The position numbers were made by a program, and so were the translations under genes. The notes beneath the pieces are model-generated. The model did no database searches and was not told where the DNA came from. It worked only from the letters and a program-made list of their open reading frames with translations. 61,751 nucleotides of DNA from Martensiomyces pterosporus (taxonomy: Eukaryota > Kickxellomycota > Kickxellomycetes > Kickxellales > Kickxellaceae). Where the stretch lies: NCBI GenBank assembly GCA_025201845.1, contig MU604014.1, positions 10,036-71,786 on the forward strand, read 5' to 3'. Positions 8,640-18,153 of the stretch are shown one piece after another. Each line of letters opens with the position of its first letter. The first letter of the stretch is position 1.

Positions 8640-10163
8640 TCAAGCTCCACCAACACGCGGGTCTGTGAGCTCCCGGTTGTATGCGCGAGTGAAAACCAGC
8701 TGTGTGACTCCAATCGCACGGGTCGCAAATGCAGCTTCACAGTATGCAAAGTAGTATTCCCATTTGCGTTTGAAGATACTGTTGTACCCACATTCAGACA
8801 TTGTGCTCAGTCCAGTCTTGGAGAGGAAGGCATCGCCGGATTGTTCAGTGCCGGAGCCAGCACCAGAAACCAAGTTGCTGCTATCTGGCCTGTCCAAGTC
8901 GCGCACTTGCGCAATCAGCTGCCTGTTTTTCGGCGTCGCATCGGCCAGGACCTTGTCGTAGCCCTGCAAAAACCGTTCACGCCAGATGCGCAGCGTGCGC
9001 GCATAATGGTCGGGGAAGTTGGCTGCGCCCTCCAGCATCAGCCTGCCTTTGCTGCCCTTTGCTGCGGCAGCTACCAGCGTCGCCGTGCTAGGCAAATGTC
9101 CCCCTGGGAAGATGTGCTTCTTGATGAAGTCCACGCTGTATCTGTAGTCTTCGTACCGTTCCTCATTAATGACAATCGACACGACCACCAGCACCCCGTG
9201 GTTCGGGTGCAGCAGCTGGTCGCACTGCGCAAAGTATGTTGGGTAGTACTCGTGGCCCACATGCTCAACCATTTCTACCGAGATGATCTTGTCGAAGCAG
9301 TACTCGGCAGGATCCAGGTCACGGTAATCCGCCAGCAAAACAGTAATCCGATCGCTCATGCCAGCCTGTGAAATCCGGTGCTCGGCAAGCTCCTTTTGCT
9401 CGGCGCTCAGCGTGATGCCCACCATGCGACAGCCAGTGCGCCCCACAGCTCTCATGCACAGGGCGCCCCAACCGCACCCGATATCCAGGACATAGTCGGT
9501 TGACTTCAGGTGCGCCTTGTCAATCAGCATGTCGAGTTTGTTCAGCTGCGCCTGCTCCAGAGTCTCGTTCGGGTGCTTCCATAAAGCCGAGGAGTAGCAC
9601 ATGGTTGGGTCCAGAAACATCTCAAACATCTCGTTGCCCAGGTCGTAGTGCGCGCTGATGTTGCTGGCAGCGTTGAGAACCGAGTTGCCAAAGCGGGTGT
9701 TGGCCAGGTATATAAGCGTGTTGACAACTGGAGACGATGTAGCAGTGTCCAGGACAGAGCGATTGCACACGTAGAACTTTACAAAGTCAACCAAGTCGCT
9801 GACGAGTATCTCGCCAGCCATATACGCCTCGGCAAACCCCAGGTCCTGGGCAAACACCAGGCGGACCCAGAACTGTTTGCTGAGGACAACGAGGCGCACG
9901 TGAGGGCCGCTGCTATCACTGGTATTGCCGAAGGTGTTCGACTCGCCGTTCTCCTCGATGGTTAGCGAGCCAACAGACGCATTGGCTAGAGACTTGGTCA
10001 TTGCTTGCTTGACAGCGGGGACGAGATACGAGTCTGACGAGTGCAGGAATGCGCGGTTCAGAGCCCCAAGCCCAGATTCAATGGCAGCTATGAACACATC
10101 TAATACCCGGGATCCTGTAGTGACGTTTTCACGACTGTTTTCATGTGTGTTTGACAAAACCAT
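8640..10163 (-). CDS. cyclopropane-fatty-acyl-phospholipid synthase family methyltransferase
   Basis: A 507-residue SAM-dependent methyltransferase of the CFA / mycolic-acid cyclopropane synthase family. Family marks include 'ISAHYDLGNEMFEMFLDPTM', SAM motif I 'VLDIGCGWGAL' (about residues 222-232), 'GITLSAEQKELAE', 'VEMVEHVGHEYYP', 'FIKKHIFPGGHLPS' and 'HYARTLRIWRERF' near the C-terminus. The enzyme class adds a methylene bridge to, or methylates, unsaturated acyl chains of phospholipids. The N-terminal 170 residues form the usual lipid-binding cap ('DLGFAEAYMAGEI'). The ATG at 10163 is the first Met; an in-frame TTG two codons upstream is ignored. The 3' end faces the interrupted secreted gene. 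Whether it cyclopropanates or only methylates cannot be told from sequence. Confidence 0.93.
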   Translation of the reverse strand: MVLSNTHENSRENVTTGSRVLDVFIAAIESGLGALNRAFLHSSDSYLVPAVKQAMTKSLANASVGSLTIEENGESNTFGNTSDSSGPHVRLVVLSKQFWVRLVFAQDLGFAEAYMAGEILVSDLVDFVKFYVCNRSVLDTATSSPVVNTLIYLANTRFGNSVLNAASNISAHYDLGNEMFEMFLDPTMCYSSALWKHPNETLEQAQLNKLDMLIDKAHLKSTDYVLDIGCGWGALCMRAVGRTGCRMVGITLSAEQKELAEHRISQAGMSDRITVLLADYRDLDPAEYCFDKIISVEMVEHVGHEYYPTYFAQCDQLLHPNHGVLVVVSIVINEERYEDYRYSVDFIKKHIFPGGHLPSTATLVAAAAKGSKGRLMLEGAANFPDHYARTLRIWRERFLQGYDKVLADATPKNRQLIAQVRDLDRPDSSNLVSGAGSGTEQSGDAFLSKTGLSTMSECGYNSIFKRKWEYYFAYCEAAFATRAIGVTQLVFTRAYNRELTDPRVGGA

Positions 10164-11321
10164 TCTCAAGTAAAGACAATATGGCTGAAGTGGGTATAGG
10201 AGCGAGTGTGCGGTGTGTAGCTTGCGGTGCAGGTGTTGAGTTGCATAGAGGCGAGTTTTGTCCTATGCGAGAAGTGGAGCGAGGCCTACTTATACAGCCC
10301 CTGGTGTAGTTTCAAAACGAGGCACCTACATTGCACATCTACCTCCTGCTACATCCTCCCAGTTTTTGACAGCTACAGCAAAACTGCATCCATTCCTGTG
10401 CTTTGTAGCTATGTCCTCAGGCGACTGCGAGTACTCCACGCGAAAGTAAAGCTTGCACATATTGTGCAATTCCATGAGAGCTATCCCTCACAGCTCCGCA
10501 ATGCCCCGTGTATGTGATAGGCACATATTTTGACTGAGCAGCAAAAGGGAAGCTGCGCATGCACGGATGACGCGCCCCCAATTTTTTGCACATATACTCC
10601 CTTCGCCCTGGGAACTGTGATCCATTCTGTGAAGTGGAGCCATTGTGCAGCTCCAGCAATAATGCTCTAGGGGAGCCATGAAAAAAGTTAAGGGACAAGT
10701 GATAGCCATAAACGGGATCAGCGATGTGCAGCCTTCACTACCGAGCTCTGGCGCCCATCTATTCAGAGCTGCAGCGAGTGTGTCTCCCTCCATGGGCATC
10801 AGCTGACAAAGCAAAGAACAATTAAATACATGGGTAACGAATAAGGGCAATGTCATTGTCAATACCAGCCCTGTATGGCCAGATTTAGTACTGCCATCTG
10901 TTTGTACACTTAGCAAGGGAATTGCACCTTACCCGCACCCTGCGGTTGGGGAGGGCGTGCTATTTCTGCTAGTGCAGTTTGGCTATCAACTAGAGTTTTG
11001 GGCATTGTTGCATTCAGCAAAGCATCACACGAGGAGCGGTGAGTTGCCCGATGACGCTCACAGATCACCCTGGTGTCACTCAGCCCTAGTGAAGTGCAAT
11101 TCAGCTGTGTCAGAACCAAACTGTGTGAGAGAATGATAAAACATTCGGCCATATTCGGACTCTGGCTGCGCTCCTGCCGCTTTGCAGTGGAGAGCTGCAC
11201 TCGGATGAGCATCGCTTCAGTGCTGTAAAATGCTGCTATTCGTGTAGAGGTAATAGACCCCTGCTTCATGGATGAGGTTGTGCTGAAGAAGAACTATGGC
11301 TACATGCTTACTCCAATGGTG
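10164..11321. other. intergenic, 1.16 kb, with weak minus-strand open frames
   Basis: Lies upstream of the CFA-type gene and downstream of the first hydrolase. Minus-strand open frames at about 11269-10910 and 10916-10488 are uninterrupted, but no domain is recognised in them. A GTAAGG donor-like site occurs at the end of the first (near 10933). Left unassigned. Confidence 0.4.
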
Positions 11322-12554
11322 CTATAGCTTTGCTTGCAGAGGATAGCTCAAGGATGCAGTTTTTCTGCTGTTGTTGTCGTTGTTGCTGCTGCTCTCTGGT
11401 CGACGGCAAATGCCAGGCATGGTCATGGCTGCGAAAAACTCCATCACTGGTGCAGTGTACCAAATCCTTGGGCGCACACCAGTAAAGAACCCCAAATGGC
11501 CACCGTGCTTAACAAGAGCGAGCGCAATATTCGGGTTCTTTCCAAACTTGCGGATAGGAATGCCCTCAACTGTTGTAACAGGGTCGTCTATGCTGTTGAT
11601 CGCCAGAAAGGGGATGGCGATGTTATCGATGTACCTCGAGCTTGAAGCGTAGGCGTAGTACTCCCAAACGTCATTGAACCCAAGCTCCTTGACGGGGACC
11701 AGGTTTCCAATCTGTGCCATCGTTGTTGTCTTCATGATAGCGTCCATGTCGTACTGCACATGTCCGCTCTGAAACGCTTCCTCATGCTTTTTCAGGTACC
11801 GCTGCATCTTGCCTACAATGTCGCGCTGCACCACCATCCTGTTGATCAGCCCTTCGCCATCAATTGAGCGACCAAGCGCAAGCACATCGAATGGGCCGCA
11901 AATGGTAACCGCTGCAGCAAGCGGGCATTCCTCGCCCTCCTCACCAAGGTACTTTGTAAGCACATTGGCGCCAAGCGAGAATCCAACAGCAACAAGCGGT
12001 GCTGCGGGGTTGCAGGACCCGAGGTAGCCCACTATAGCGCGAAAGTCGCAGGTGCTGTGGATGTTGATGATCTCTGGGGCTGTCAGGGGTGTGCGGCAGC
12101 AGCCCCGGTGGTTCTTGACTACCACGCGATAGCCCAGAGGACTGTCAGCCAGCGCCTTCGCCAGATAGCGGACGTGGTAGTCCTCGCTGGAGCCACAGAA
12201 ACCAGCCATGAGAATGGCAATTGGCTCGTCACTGGGCTCGTTGCTGCTGTCTCTGTTCGGATACCAGTCCAGCGAAACCGTACCCCCGTCGTCCATGACG
12301 CGGAGCTCGCGGTCGTACTGAATGTCGGTGTATTGGTCGCGCTTGCCAGAGATCAGGCCGCTGTAGACTGTTTGCATCATCCCGCTAAAGAGATACGGCG
12401 TTGGCAACACGCGGGATTTTTGTGGGTCGGTGAGCGATGGGCAGAAAAACTCCACCAGCGAGCGGAATGTGATGCTGCGGTTGCTGCTGTCTACCCCCAG
12501 GATACGTGAGTAGCTGCTGTCAGCTGCAATGAGTTTGACGCTTGTTTCTGACAT
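11322..12554 (-). CDS. YheT/EMB8-type alpha/beta hydrolase, copy 1
   Basis: A 410-residue member of the AB-hydrolase family that includes bacterial YheT, plant EMB8, animal ABHD1/3 and the yeast Eht1/Eeb1 acyltransferase-esterases. The nucleophile motif is 'VGFSLGANVLTKYLG' with Ser193. The acid lies in 'AINSIDDPV' and the histidine in 'KHGGHLGFF', so the triad is complete. 'VVVKNHRGCCRTPLT' is the family's conserved strand before the nucleophile. Relatives make or cleave medium-chain acyl esters or act on phospholipids and monoacylglycerols. The ATG at 12554 is used. The C-terminal ~30 residues are a Ser/Asn-rich tail absent from copy 2. The gene lies in tandem, same strand, with copy 2, 451 bp apart. 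Confidence 0.9.
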   Translation of the reverse strand: MSETSVKLIAADSSYSRILGVDSSNRSITFRSLVEFFCPSLTDPQKSRVLPTPYLFSGMMQTVYSGLISGKRDQYTDIQYDRELRVMDDGGTVSLDWYPNRDSSNEPSDEPIAILMAGFCGSSEDYHVRYLAKALADSPLGYRVVVKNHRGCCRTPLTAPEIINIHSTCDFRAIVGYLGSCNPAAPLVAVGFSLGANVLTKYLGEEGEECPLAAAVTICGPFDVLALGRSIDGEGLINRMVVQRDIVGKMQRYLKKHEEAFQSGHVQYDMDAIMKTTTMAQIGNLVPVKELGFNDVWEYYAYASSSRYIDNIAIPFLAINSIDDPVTTVEGIPIRKFGKNPNIALALVKHGGHLGFFTGVRPRIWYTAPVMEFFAAMTMPGICRRPESSSNNDNNSRKTASLSYPLQAKL

Positions 12555-13005
12555 GGCCAAGACGTTTCGTTCCGCAAGAGATGCTACAGCTGCGGTGCTA
12601 GAGTGGAGGGAGAGCTATGTTTGAATTGATGGCTAGCATTTTATGCAGATGCAAGGGAGCCACCGCTCTCTTGTAGAAAGAAGCTGGACGCTCAACAGCA
12701 CATCTCCGAGCAGAGCACAGCAAGGGTGCCCACTGGCCGCTACAGCGCACTGCATGAGGAAGTGCTGACACCCGAGCTCATGCATCTTTGTCCTTTGCCG
12801 AAAGCAGATAGACTTTTCATTGTGTGGCCCTGGCATTCACACGGTCCAAGGCGTACTCTATTGGCGGCAGCAGGGTTGGCCATACACCCCATTCTCAGCT
12901 ACATGTGGATGACAGTGAGACGAATGTGTCACTCCTTCACGAATACTAGAAAGACGAATTTAACAATGCCATGTGTCTGCGTAGAGGAAAGCCATTGTCC
13001 CTGCG
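12555..13005. other. spacer between tandem hydrolases
   Basis: About 450 bp containing the 3' flank of copy 2 and the promoter of copy 1. No additional gene seen. Confidence 0.5.
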
Positions 13006-14178
13006 TCACATCTGCTGCTCCACCATGGCAGCAAAAAACTCTACCACTGGCTTGAGATACCATATCTTTGGCTGCATTCCTGTGAAGAATCCGAGGTGGC
13101 CGCCATACTTGACAAGGGCAAGAGCAATGTTGGGGTTCTTTCTGAACTTGTCCACAGGAACTCCCTCGGCTGCGGAGACTGGGTCATCGAGGCTGTTGAT
13201 GGCAAGGTACGGGGTGCAGATTCTGTCTACGACATGCGAGCTCGATGCATAGTCGTAGTATTCCCAGCAGTTCTTCATCCCCAAAGTCATGACTGGCACC
13301 AGGTCACCGATTTCGTGCATGAACCTTGCCCTCCGAATGCCGTCCATGTCGTACTTTGTGTCGCCACTCTGGATGCCCTGCTCATTGGAGAGGAGGTAGC
13401 GCCTCAGCGTATTCACGAGCTTTGGGCGGACCAAATAGCTGCTGAGTAGGCTGTCTCCGTCAACCAAACGCCCTGTGGCAGTCATGTCAAACGGGCAGCC
13501 AACTGTGACAGCAGCGGCCAAGGGACAGCTGCTGCCTTCTTCGCCAAGGTATTTCGCAAGGACGTTGGCACCTAAGGAGAGCCCAACTGCAACAAGCGGC
13601 GCGTTTGGGTAGCGCATCCTCATGTGGAGGGCCATCTCGCGAATGTCGCCTGTGTCGTGGATGCTGCAGAAAAGCGGAGAAGTGAGCGGCGTTCTTCCCG
13701 AGCCTCGGTGGTTCATGACAACAGCGCGGTAGCACAGTGGCCCATCGGCCAGAGCCTTGGCTATTGCGCGGATGCAGTACTCTCTACTTGACCCACCTAC
13801 ACCAGTCATGATAATTGCAATTGGCGTGCGGTCGTGCTTGTCCCTGCACTGGCTCGGATACCAGTCGAGAGACACTGTGCCCCTGTCGCTCATGATGTGT
13901 GTCTCGCGATCGTACTTGATGTCTGTGCACTTGTCAACGCTGAAGTCAGTAACCGCCTTGTATGCGGTTTGCAGAATGCCGCTACAGAGATACGGTGTGG
14001 GCACCAAGTATGCCTTCTGTGGGTCGGCGATTGAGGGGCACTTGGACTCGAGCAGGGAGCGAAATGTGACTGGCTCCTTGCCATCCCCGCTTTCTGCGCC
14101 AAGAACGCGCGAGTCGCGTTCAGCAGCGGCAACGAGCTCAACGGGAGACCATTGAAATGGAAAGTTAAAGCCAAGCAT
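13006..14178 (-). CDS. YheT/EMB8-type alpha/beta hydrolase, copy 2
   Basis: A 390-residue paralogue of the neighbouring gene, alike over the full catalytic region. Nucleophile 'VGLSLGANVLAKYLG' (Ser201), acid in 'AINSLDDPV', histidine in 'KYGGHLGFF'; 'VVMNHRGSGRTPLT' is intact. The ATG at 14178 is preferred. A longer version would start at an ATG at 14253, but a TATAAAAA box on this strand at 14267-14274 places that codon at or before transcription start. The two genes clearly arose by tandem duplication and have since diverged, with different tails and N-termini. Substrate unknown; the family suggests acyl esters. Confidence 0.9.
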   Translation of the reverse strand: MLGFNFPFQWSPVELVAAAERDSRVLGAESGDGKEPVTFRSLLESKCPSIADPQKAYLVPTPYLCSGILQTAYKAVTDFSVDKCTDIKYDRETHIMSDRGTVSLDWYPSQCRDKHDRTPIAIIMTGVGGSSREYCIRAIAKALADGPLCYRAVVMNHRGSGRTPLTSPLFCSIHDTGDIREMALHMRMRYPNAPLVAVGLSLGANVLAKYLGEEGSSCPLAAAVTVGCPFDMTATGRLVDGDSLLSSYLVRPKLVNTLRRYLLSNEQGIQSGDTKYDMDGIRRARFMHEIGDLVPVMTLGMKNCWEYYDYASSSHVVDRICTPYLAINSLDDPVSAAEGVPVDKFRKNPNIALALVKYGGHLGFFTGMQPKIWYLKPVVEFFAAMVEQQM

Positions 14179-14896
14179 GTTTGCTTTCTGGTTTGTAGCT
14201 GGAATGCGAAGACAGAATGGGTGGAGCAGGATAGTTTGCTGCTCTCCTGCCATCCTCGACGAGAGGTTTTTATATGGCTGGATGGGAGCCAGCTCTGAGT
14301 GAACCAAGAGCAGCAGCAACAATGCCGCACGAGAAATGTAACTCTGTAGTGTGCTTGTCGCTGCACATCTATATGTTTCCCCCCATGGCCTACTAATACA
14401 GGCCATGCACCTGTGCGCGTGTGGGAGGTTGGGCTGGTAGTGCTCGGGGTCAAAAGGTTGCTATTGTTCGGAAACAACTACAGCTCACCAAGCTGGGATG
14501 TTGCAGCTATCTGCTGCTGCTGCTGGGGGGGGTCAGAGCCGAGGCGACGATTGGGTGTTGGCACTGACATAATGCGCGCCTCCTTGCATCGCTCGTGCAC
14601 TCAATCGTATCTGGATGTGAGGCGCAGCTGGATGCGCATCCATGCTGGACCAGCTGATGCCTGCAAATATGCTGAGGCGCTCCTGCTTTGCGCCTGATAA
14701 GCTGCCGGAAATTCCATCTGAGGAACACTGATTTAGCAGTAGACCTAAATTAGCTGCATCCTCAGCAATGCAAATCCTGGCGCTGCTGGGTGCTTCCCCA
14801 TGGCTTAAAGGACACCAGGCTGCGCTCTCCTGCCACCAAGAAACTCGCTCCACTTTGCATGAATCGCCTACTTTCCGCAAGCCCTTGACAAATAGA
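14179..14896. other. divergent intergenic region
   Basis: About 720 bp upstream of hydrolase copy 2 and of the small secreted frame. It contains a short TGC run followed by G7 at about 14509-14530. No gene seen. Confidence 0.5.
14267..14274 (-). promoter_or_regulatory. TATA box of hydrolase copy 2
   Basis: The minus strand reads TATAAAAA about 90 bases before the chosen ATG at 14178. This spacing fits a core promoter and decides the start in favour of 14178 over 14253. Confidence 0.5.
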
Positions 14897-15064
14897 ATGA
14901 AGTTTACTGACATTGTCGCCCTTGCTGTCTCTGCAGCTCTAGCATTGCCACCAGCACACGCGCTTGATGTCGCTACCGTCGTGTTTAGCCCCCACCCAAG
15001 GATGTCCCATTCGCCTCCGTCCATATGGGTAGCGCCACTGCCGCCGATTAGCGGCCGCAATTAG
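14897..15064 (+). CDS. small secreted-peptide ORF (55 residues)
   Basis: The frame from ATG 14897 encodes MKFTDIVALAVSAALALPPA, a near-ideal fungal signal peptide ending in AHA. About 30 residues rich in Pro, Ser and Val follow before a TAG. No cysteine pairs and no known family are seen. It may be a genuine short secreted peptide, or the 5' remnant of a longer secreted protein whose frame has been lost. The frame is short, so chance cannot be excluded. Confidence 0.4.
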   Translation: MKFTDIVALAVSAALALPPAHALDVATVVFSPHPRMSHSPPSIWVAPLPPISGRN

Positions 15065-15488
15065 ATTAGCCCCGCACACGGCCAAGAGCGACTAGAGCAG
15101 ACAGCAACCTGATTTGTTCCTGCCCGAAACCTGAACGAGCGATTGGCCTGCCCTTTCCTGGTGCGCCTCCCCCAGGTCAAGCGGAAATATTCGAGCCCTA
15201 TAGGCTAGCAGCCTTTTCCCCCTCTAGCAGGGCCTTTTAGTTCAGGAAAGAAAAGTCTGGGGAGCAGTAGAGCAGCTGGGAGCCTGTGGACAATGGCCTG
15301 GGTTCTCCCTCTCCTTCCTTTGTCTCGCTTTCAGGGTAAATTAGCACCTCTATACTTTTTAATCTACTGCAACTTTACACCATTTTTAGGCAGTGGCTTC
15401 ATCGATTTGAGACAACCCCTTATTACAGCACACCTCCTGCTTGGTCTGCATAACAAGGGATTAATCACTTTGGTGAGGAAAGTTAAAA
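15065..15488. other. intergenic upstream of the SLC35F-type gene
   Basis: About 420 bp, with CT-rich and AT-rich patches close to the downstream ATG. No gene seen. Confidence 0.5.
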
Positions 15489-16652
15489 ATGGCGCTTTCA
15501 GCAACGCGGGTGTTTGCCGACTGGCGACACTTCCTTCTCATTCTGGTGCTCGGCCAGATCCTCTCTCTGTGCATCACGTCAACGTCCGTCCTGTCCAACA
15601 AACTGGCAATCCACCAGAACGTGACCATCCCCAACTTCCAAAGCTTCCTGGTGTATGTGCTCCTCTTCATCGTCTACATGCCTATCACCCTCATCCGTCT
15701 GGGTCCGCGCAAGGTATGGCTGAACATCAAGAAGCGGTTCTACTGGTACATCCTTTTGGCCGCCGTTGATGTCGAGGGCAACTACTTTGTCATCAAGGCG
15801 TACAGCTACACCTCGCTTCTCTCGTGCATGCTCCTGGACACGTGGACGCTGCCGTGCGTTGTGGTGCTGAGCTTCTTCCTGATGAAGGTGAGGTACGGAT
15901 GGACGCAGGTTCTGGGCGTCCTGATGTGTCTGGGCGGCATGGGAATGCTGATCAAGGGCGACATGGACGCAGGTAAAAACTACACGGCGACGGATGCGGC
16001 CAAGGGCGATATATTCATGATCATCGGAGCCACATGCTACGCGCTGTCCAACACCATCGAGGAGTTTATCGTCAGGCACAGGCCGCAGTACGAGACCGTT
16101 GCGTGGCTCGGGTTCTTCGGGACGATCATCAACGGCGTGCAGATGGCCATCATCGAGCACGAGAACCTCCGCGAGCTCGTGTGGACCAAAGAAGTCGTCG
16201 GGTACACCATTGGCTTTGACCTGGTCATGTTTGTGCTGTACACGATTGCGCCGTTCCTCTTCAGGCTGAGCTCGGCGACGTTCTACAATCTGTCCATCCT
16301 GACCAGCGACTTCTACGGCCTGATCTTTGCCAAGTACATGTTCCACGACAAGATCACGCCCATTTACGCTGGCGCCTTCAGCCTCATCGTTGTTGGCCTG
16401 ATTGTCTACCACGTGTTCCCATACAAGGAGCCTGATCACATGGCCAGCATCCCCGGATTCCGCACGCCTCTGCCAGGCGATATTGAGCAGACGCCGCGCG
16501 CTGGTTCGTCGAGCGACGGCAGGCGTGGCAGCGATGCTGACTCGGCTGCCAGCTCGGCTAACAAGCTGGATACCAAGGTGACTGCGCAATTGGCTGCCGA
16601 CTTGAATTCACAGGGAGTGGTGAGAGCAGGGGACCCCAGTCGCTTTGCCTGA
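15489..16652 (+). CDS. SLC35F1/F2-type (DUF914) multi-pass transporter
   Basis: A 387-residue membrane protein with about ten hydrophobic helices in the drug/metabolite-transporter fold. It matches the SLC35F1/F2/F6 branch: 'LILVLGQILSLCITSTSVLS' in helix 1, 'DVEGNYFVIKAYSYTSLLS', 'LLDTWTLPCVVVLSFFLMK', 'CLGGMGMLIKGD', 'GATCYALSNTIEEFIVRH', and 'LSSATFYNLSILTSDFYGLI' near the end. Both termini are probably cytosolic. The C-terminal 65 residues are hydrophilic and Ser/Ala-rich. Substrates of this group are poorly known, and Golgi or vacuolar membrane location is likely from the family only. ATG 15489 starts a short hydrophilic lead directly before helix 1. Confidence 0.92.
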   Translation: MALSATRVFADWRHFLLILVLGQILSLCITSTSVLSNKLAIHQNVTIPNFQSFLVYVLLFIVYMPITLIRLGPRKVWLNIKKRFYWYILLAAVDVEGNYFVIKAYSYTSLLSCMLLDTWTLPCVVVLSFFLMKVRYGWTQVLGVLMCLGGMGMLIKGDMDAGKNYTATDAAKGDIFMIIGATCYALSNTIEEFIVRHRPQYETVAWLGFFGTIINGVQMAIIEHENLRELVWTKEVVGYTIGFDLVMFVLYTIAPFLFRLSSATFYNLSILTSDFYGLIFAKYMFHDKITPIYAGAFSLIVVGLIVYHVFPYKEPDHMASIPGFRTPLPGDIEQTPRAGSSSDGRRGSDADSAASSANKLDTKVTAQLAADLNSQGVVRAGDPSRFA

Positions 16653-17089
16653 GGATACTGAAAGAAGGTTGAAAAAGAGCGCATGTTTTAAAGAACATGT
16701 TGTCTTCTTCTGGGTGGAGGGGCGAGTGACGAAAGAAGAAGAAGAAGCCTCTGCTTCAATTGGCGCGAAAGGGACTAAGAGGACGCAGCCCACCAGGCCC
16801 AGCACTTCTCCCTCATTGGTCCTCTTTCTGTCCTTCTTTCCTTATCTTCATGCGTTGCTGGATAGCACCTGTACTTGTACTGTCCACCACACACATGCTC
16901 TCCATGCTCTTCAATTTTCACCTTCAAGAGCACTCCCCGCTTTAATAGCATCCACAACCTACCCTTCTAATCCCTTTAATGACAACTAATCTATAACGCT
17001 GCCACAGCATAGTGGTGACATTGGTGTGCTGCGTCTATTGTCTCCAGCATATTGGGAATGCTGCACTGAAACCTCGTGATTTCTAAACA
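16653..17089. other. convergent intergenic region
   Basis: About 440 bp holding the 3' flanks of the transporter and of the GPI-type gene. A GAA run at about 16733-16747. No gene seen. Confidence 0.5.
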
Positions 17090-17638
17090 CTAGTGAAAAG
17101 CGGAGAGCGCGCTGACGGAGAGAGCGAGGACGATGGCTGCCAGCGAGGTGTTGACCGATGATGCCGCGGAGTGTGCCTCGTCCGACTGTGCGGTGGCGCT
17201 GGCTGCCTTGGCCTTGTCCTTGTCCTCAGTGGACATGCCCTCCTTGGACGCTGGGGCCTTGCTGCTCTTGTTGATGTTGCTGCTGTTGCTGCTCGGCTTG
17301 GCGCTATCCTTGTTTGCAGGATCCTTGCTGCTGTCCTTGCTGCTGTCCTTGCTGGCACTGCTCTTGCTATCGCTGACCATGCTGTTCAAATTGTCCATCA
17401 TCTTGTTGTTTCCGTTCTTTGCGTTGTTGTTTGGCTGCTGGGGCCCAGGGGAGTTGGGCTGGGCTGCGCCGGATCCAGGAACGGCTTGCGCTGGGAGTGG
17501 GGCGGGTGCCTGGGTGGGCCCGACAAGAACTTGTGGCGCAGCGGGAGAAGGTGGGCCAGCAACCATTCCGGGAATGGGGTCCCGGTCAGCCATGGCGACT
17601 GCGAGGGTGGCGAGGAACACGACGCTGAGCTTAAACAT
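17090..17638 (-). CDS. secreted, GPI-anchored-like Ser/Pro/Lys-rich protein
   Basis: A 182-residue protein. It starts with a signal peptide (MFKLSVVFLATLAVAMA), continues with a Pro/Ala/Gly-rich segment and an Asn-rich patch, then a Ser/Lys/Asp-rich stalk with several 'SKDSSKD' units. It ends in a hydrophobic tail (AAIVLALSVSALSA) after small residues, the usual form of a GPI-attachment signal. This points to the plasma membrane or cell wall. No enzyme domain or cysteine pattern is visible and no family is recognised. The start is unambiguous because the signal peptide begins at the first Met. Confidence 0.8.
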   Translation of the reverse strand: MFKLSVVFLATLAVAMADRDPIPGMVAGPPSPAAPQVLVGPTQAPAPLPAQAVPGSGAAQPNSPGPQQPNNNAKNGNNKMMDNLNSMVSDSKSSASKDSSKDSSKDPANKDSAKPSSNSSNINKSSKAPASKEGMSTEDKDKAKAASATAQSDEAHSAASSVNTSLAAIVLALSVSALSAFH

Positions 17639-18153
17639 CCTTACTAGGTATATGCTCTATATGCAGTAGGAAAAGGTATGCTGGTAGATGTTGGCTGTAT
17701 GCAAGAAATGCTGCGAAGAAAATCAAATGGCCGCTAGGGAGTTGTCGAGGTCTATACTTCAATGGAAAGGAGAAGGGCAAGTCGTGGAGGCAGACAGGCC
17801 GGCATCCTTGTACTTCAAATACGATTCAGCCGGCGTCTCTGCAGACGGCGGCGGGTGGTGGTGTCATCGGTGCCAATGCGACTGAGCTAGAAATAGCACA
17901 CTGCTGCCCCGGATATATTATTCTTGCACCTGAAACACGAACGCGCTGTTTCTTGGACATGCGTGTGCGGAGAAAGAGCAGTAGCTGCCACTGCTCTATT
18001 TGGGCATACCGTGGCATTCTTAGCCGCCGCGTTCCTTGGGTTTACTGCATGCAGCCAAACAGGTTGGAAAACGAATGCCATGTATTAGTGCTAGAAATAG
18101 GACAAGCTAAGCGCAGTTACTTGTAGCAAGCAAGAGGGTGGTATGAATAGCAC
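17639..18153. other. intergenic, GPI-type gene to trehalase 3' end
   Basis: About 515 bp. On the trehalase strand a GTGAGT donor-like site overlaps the trehalase stop codon (about 18155-18150), followed by TAAC and TTAG/CTAG acceptor-like sites within ~70 bases, so a short alternative 3' exon is possible. Otherwise nothing is seen. Confidence 0.4.

Noticed and set aside
8331..9371. 346-codon plus-strand open frame
   Set aside because: Mostly antisense of the CFA-synthase-type gene.
15579..16589. 336-codon minus-strand open frame
   Set aside because: Antisense of the SLC35F-type transporter; no hydrophobic helices or domain of its own.
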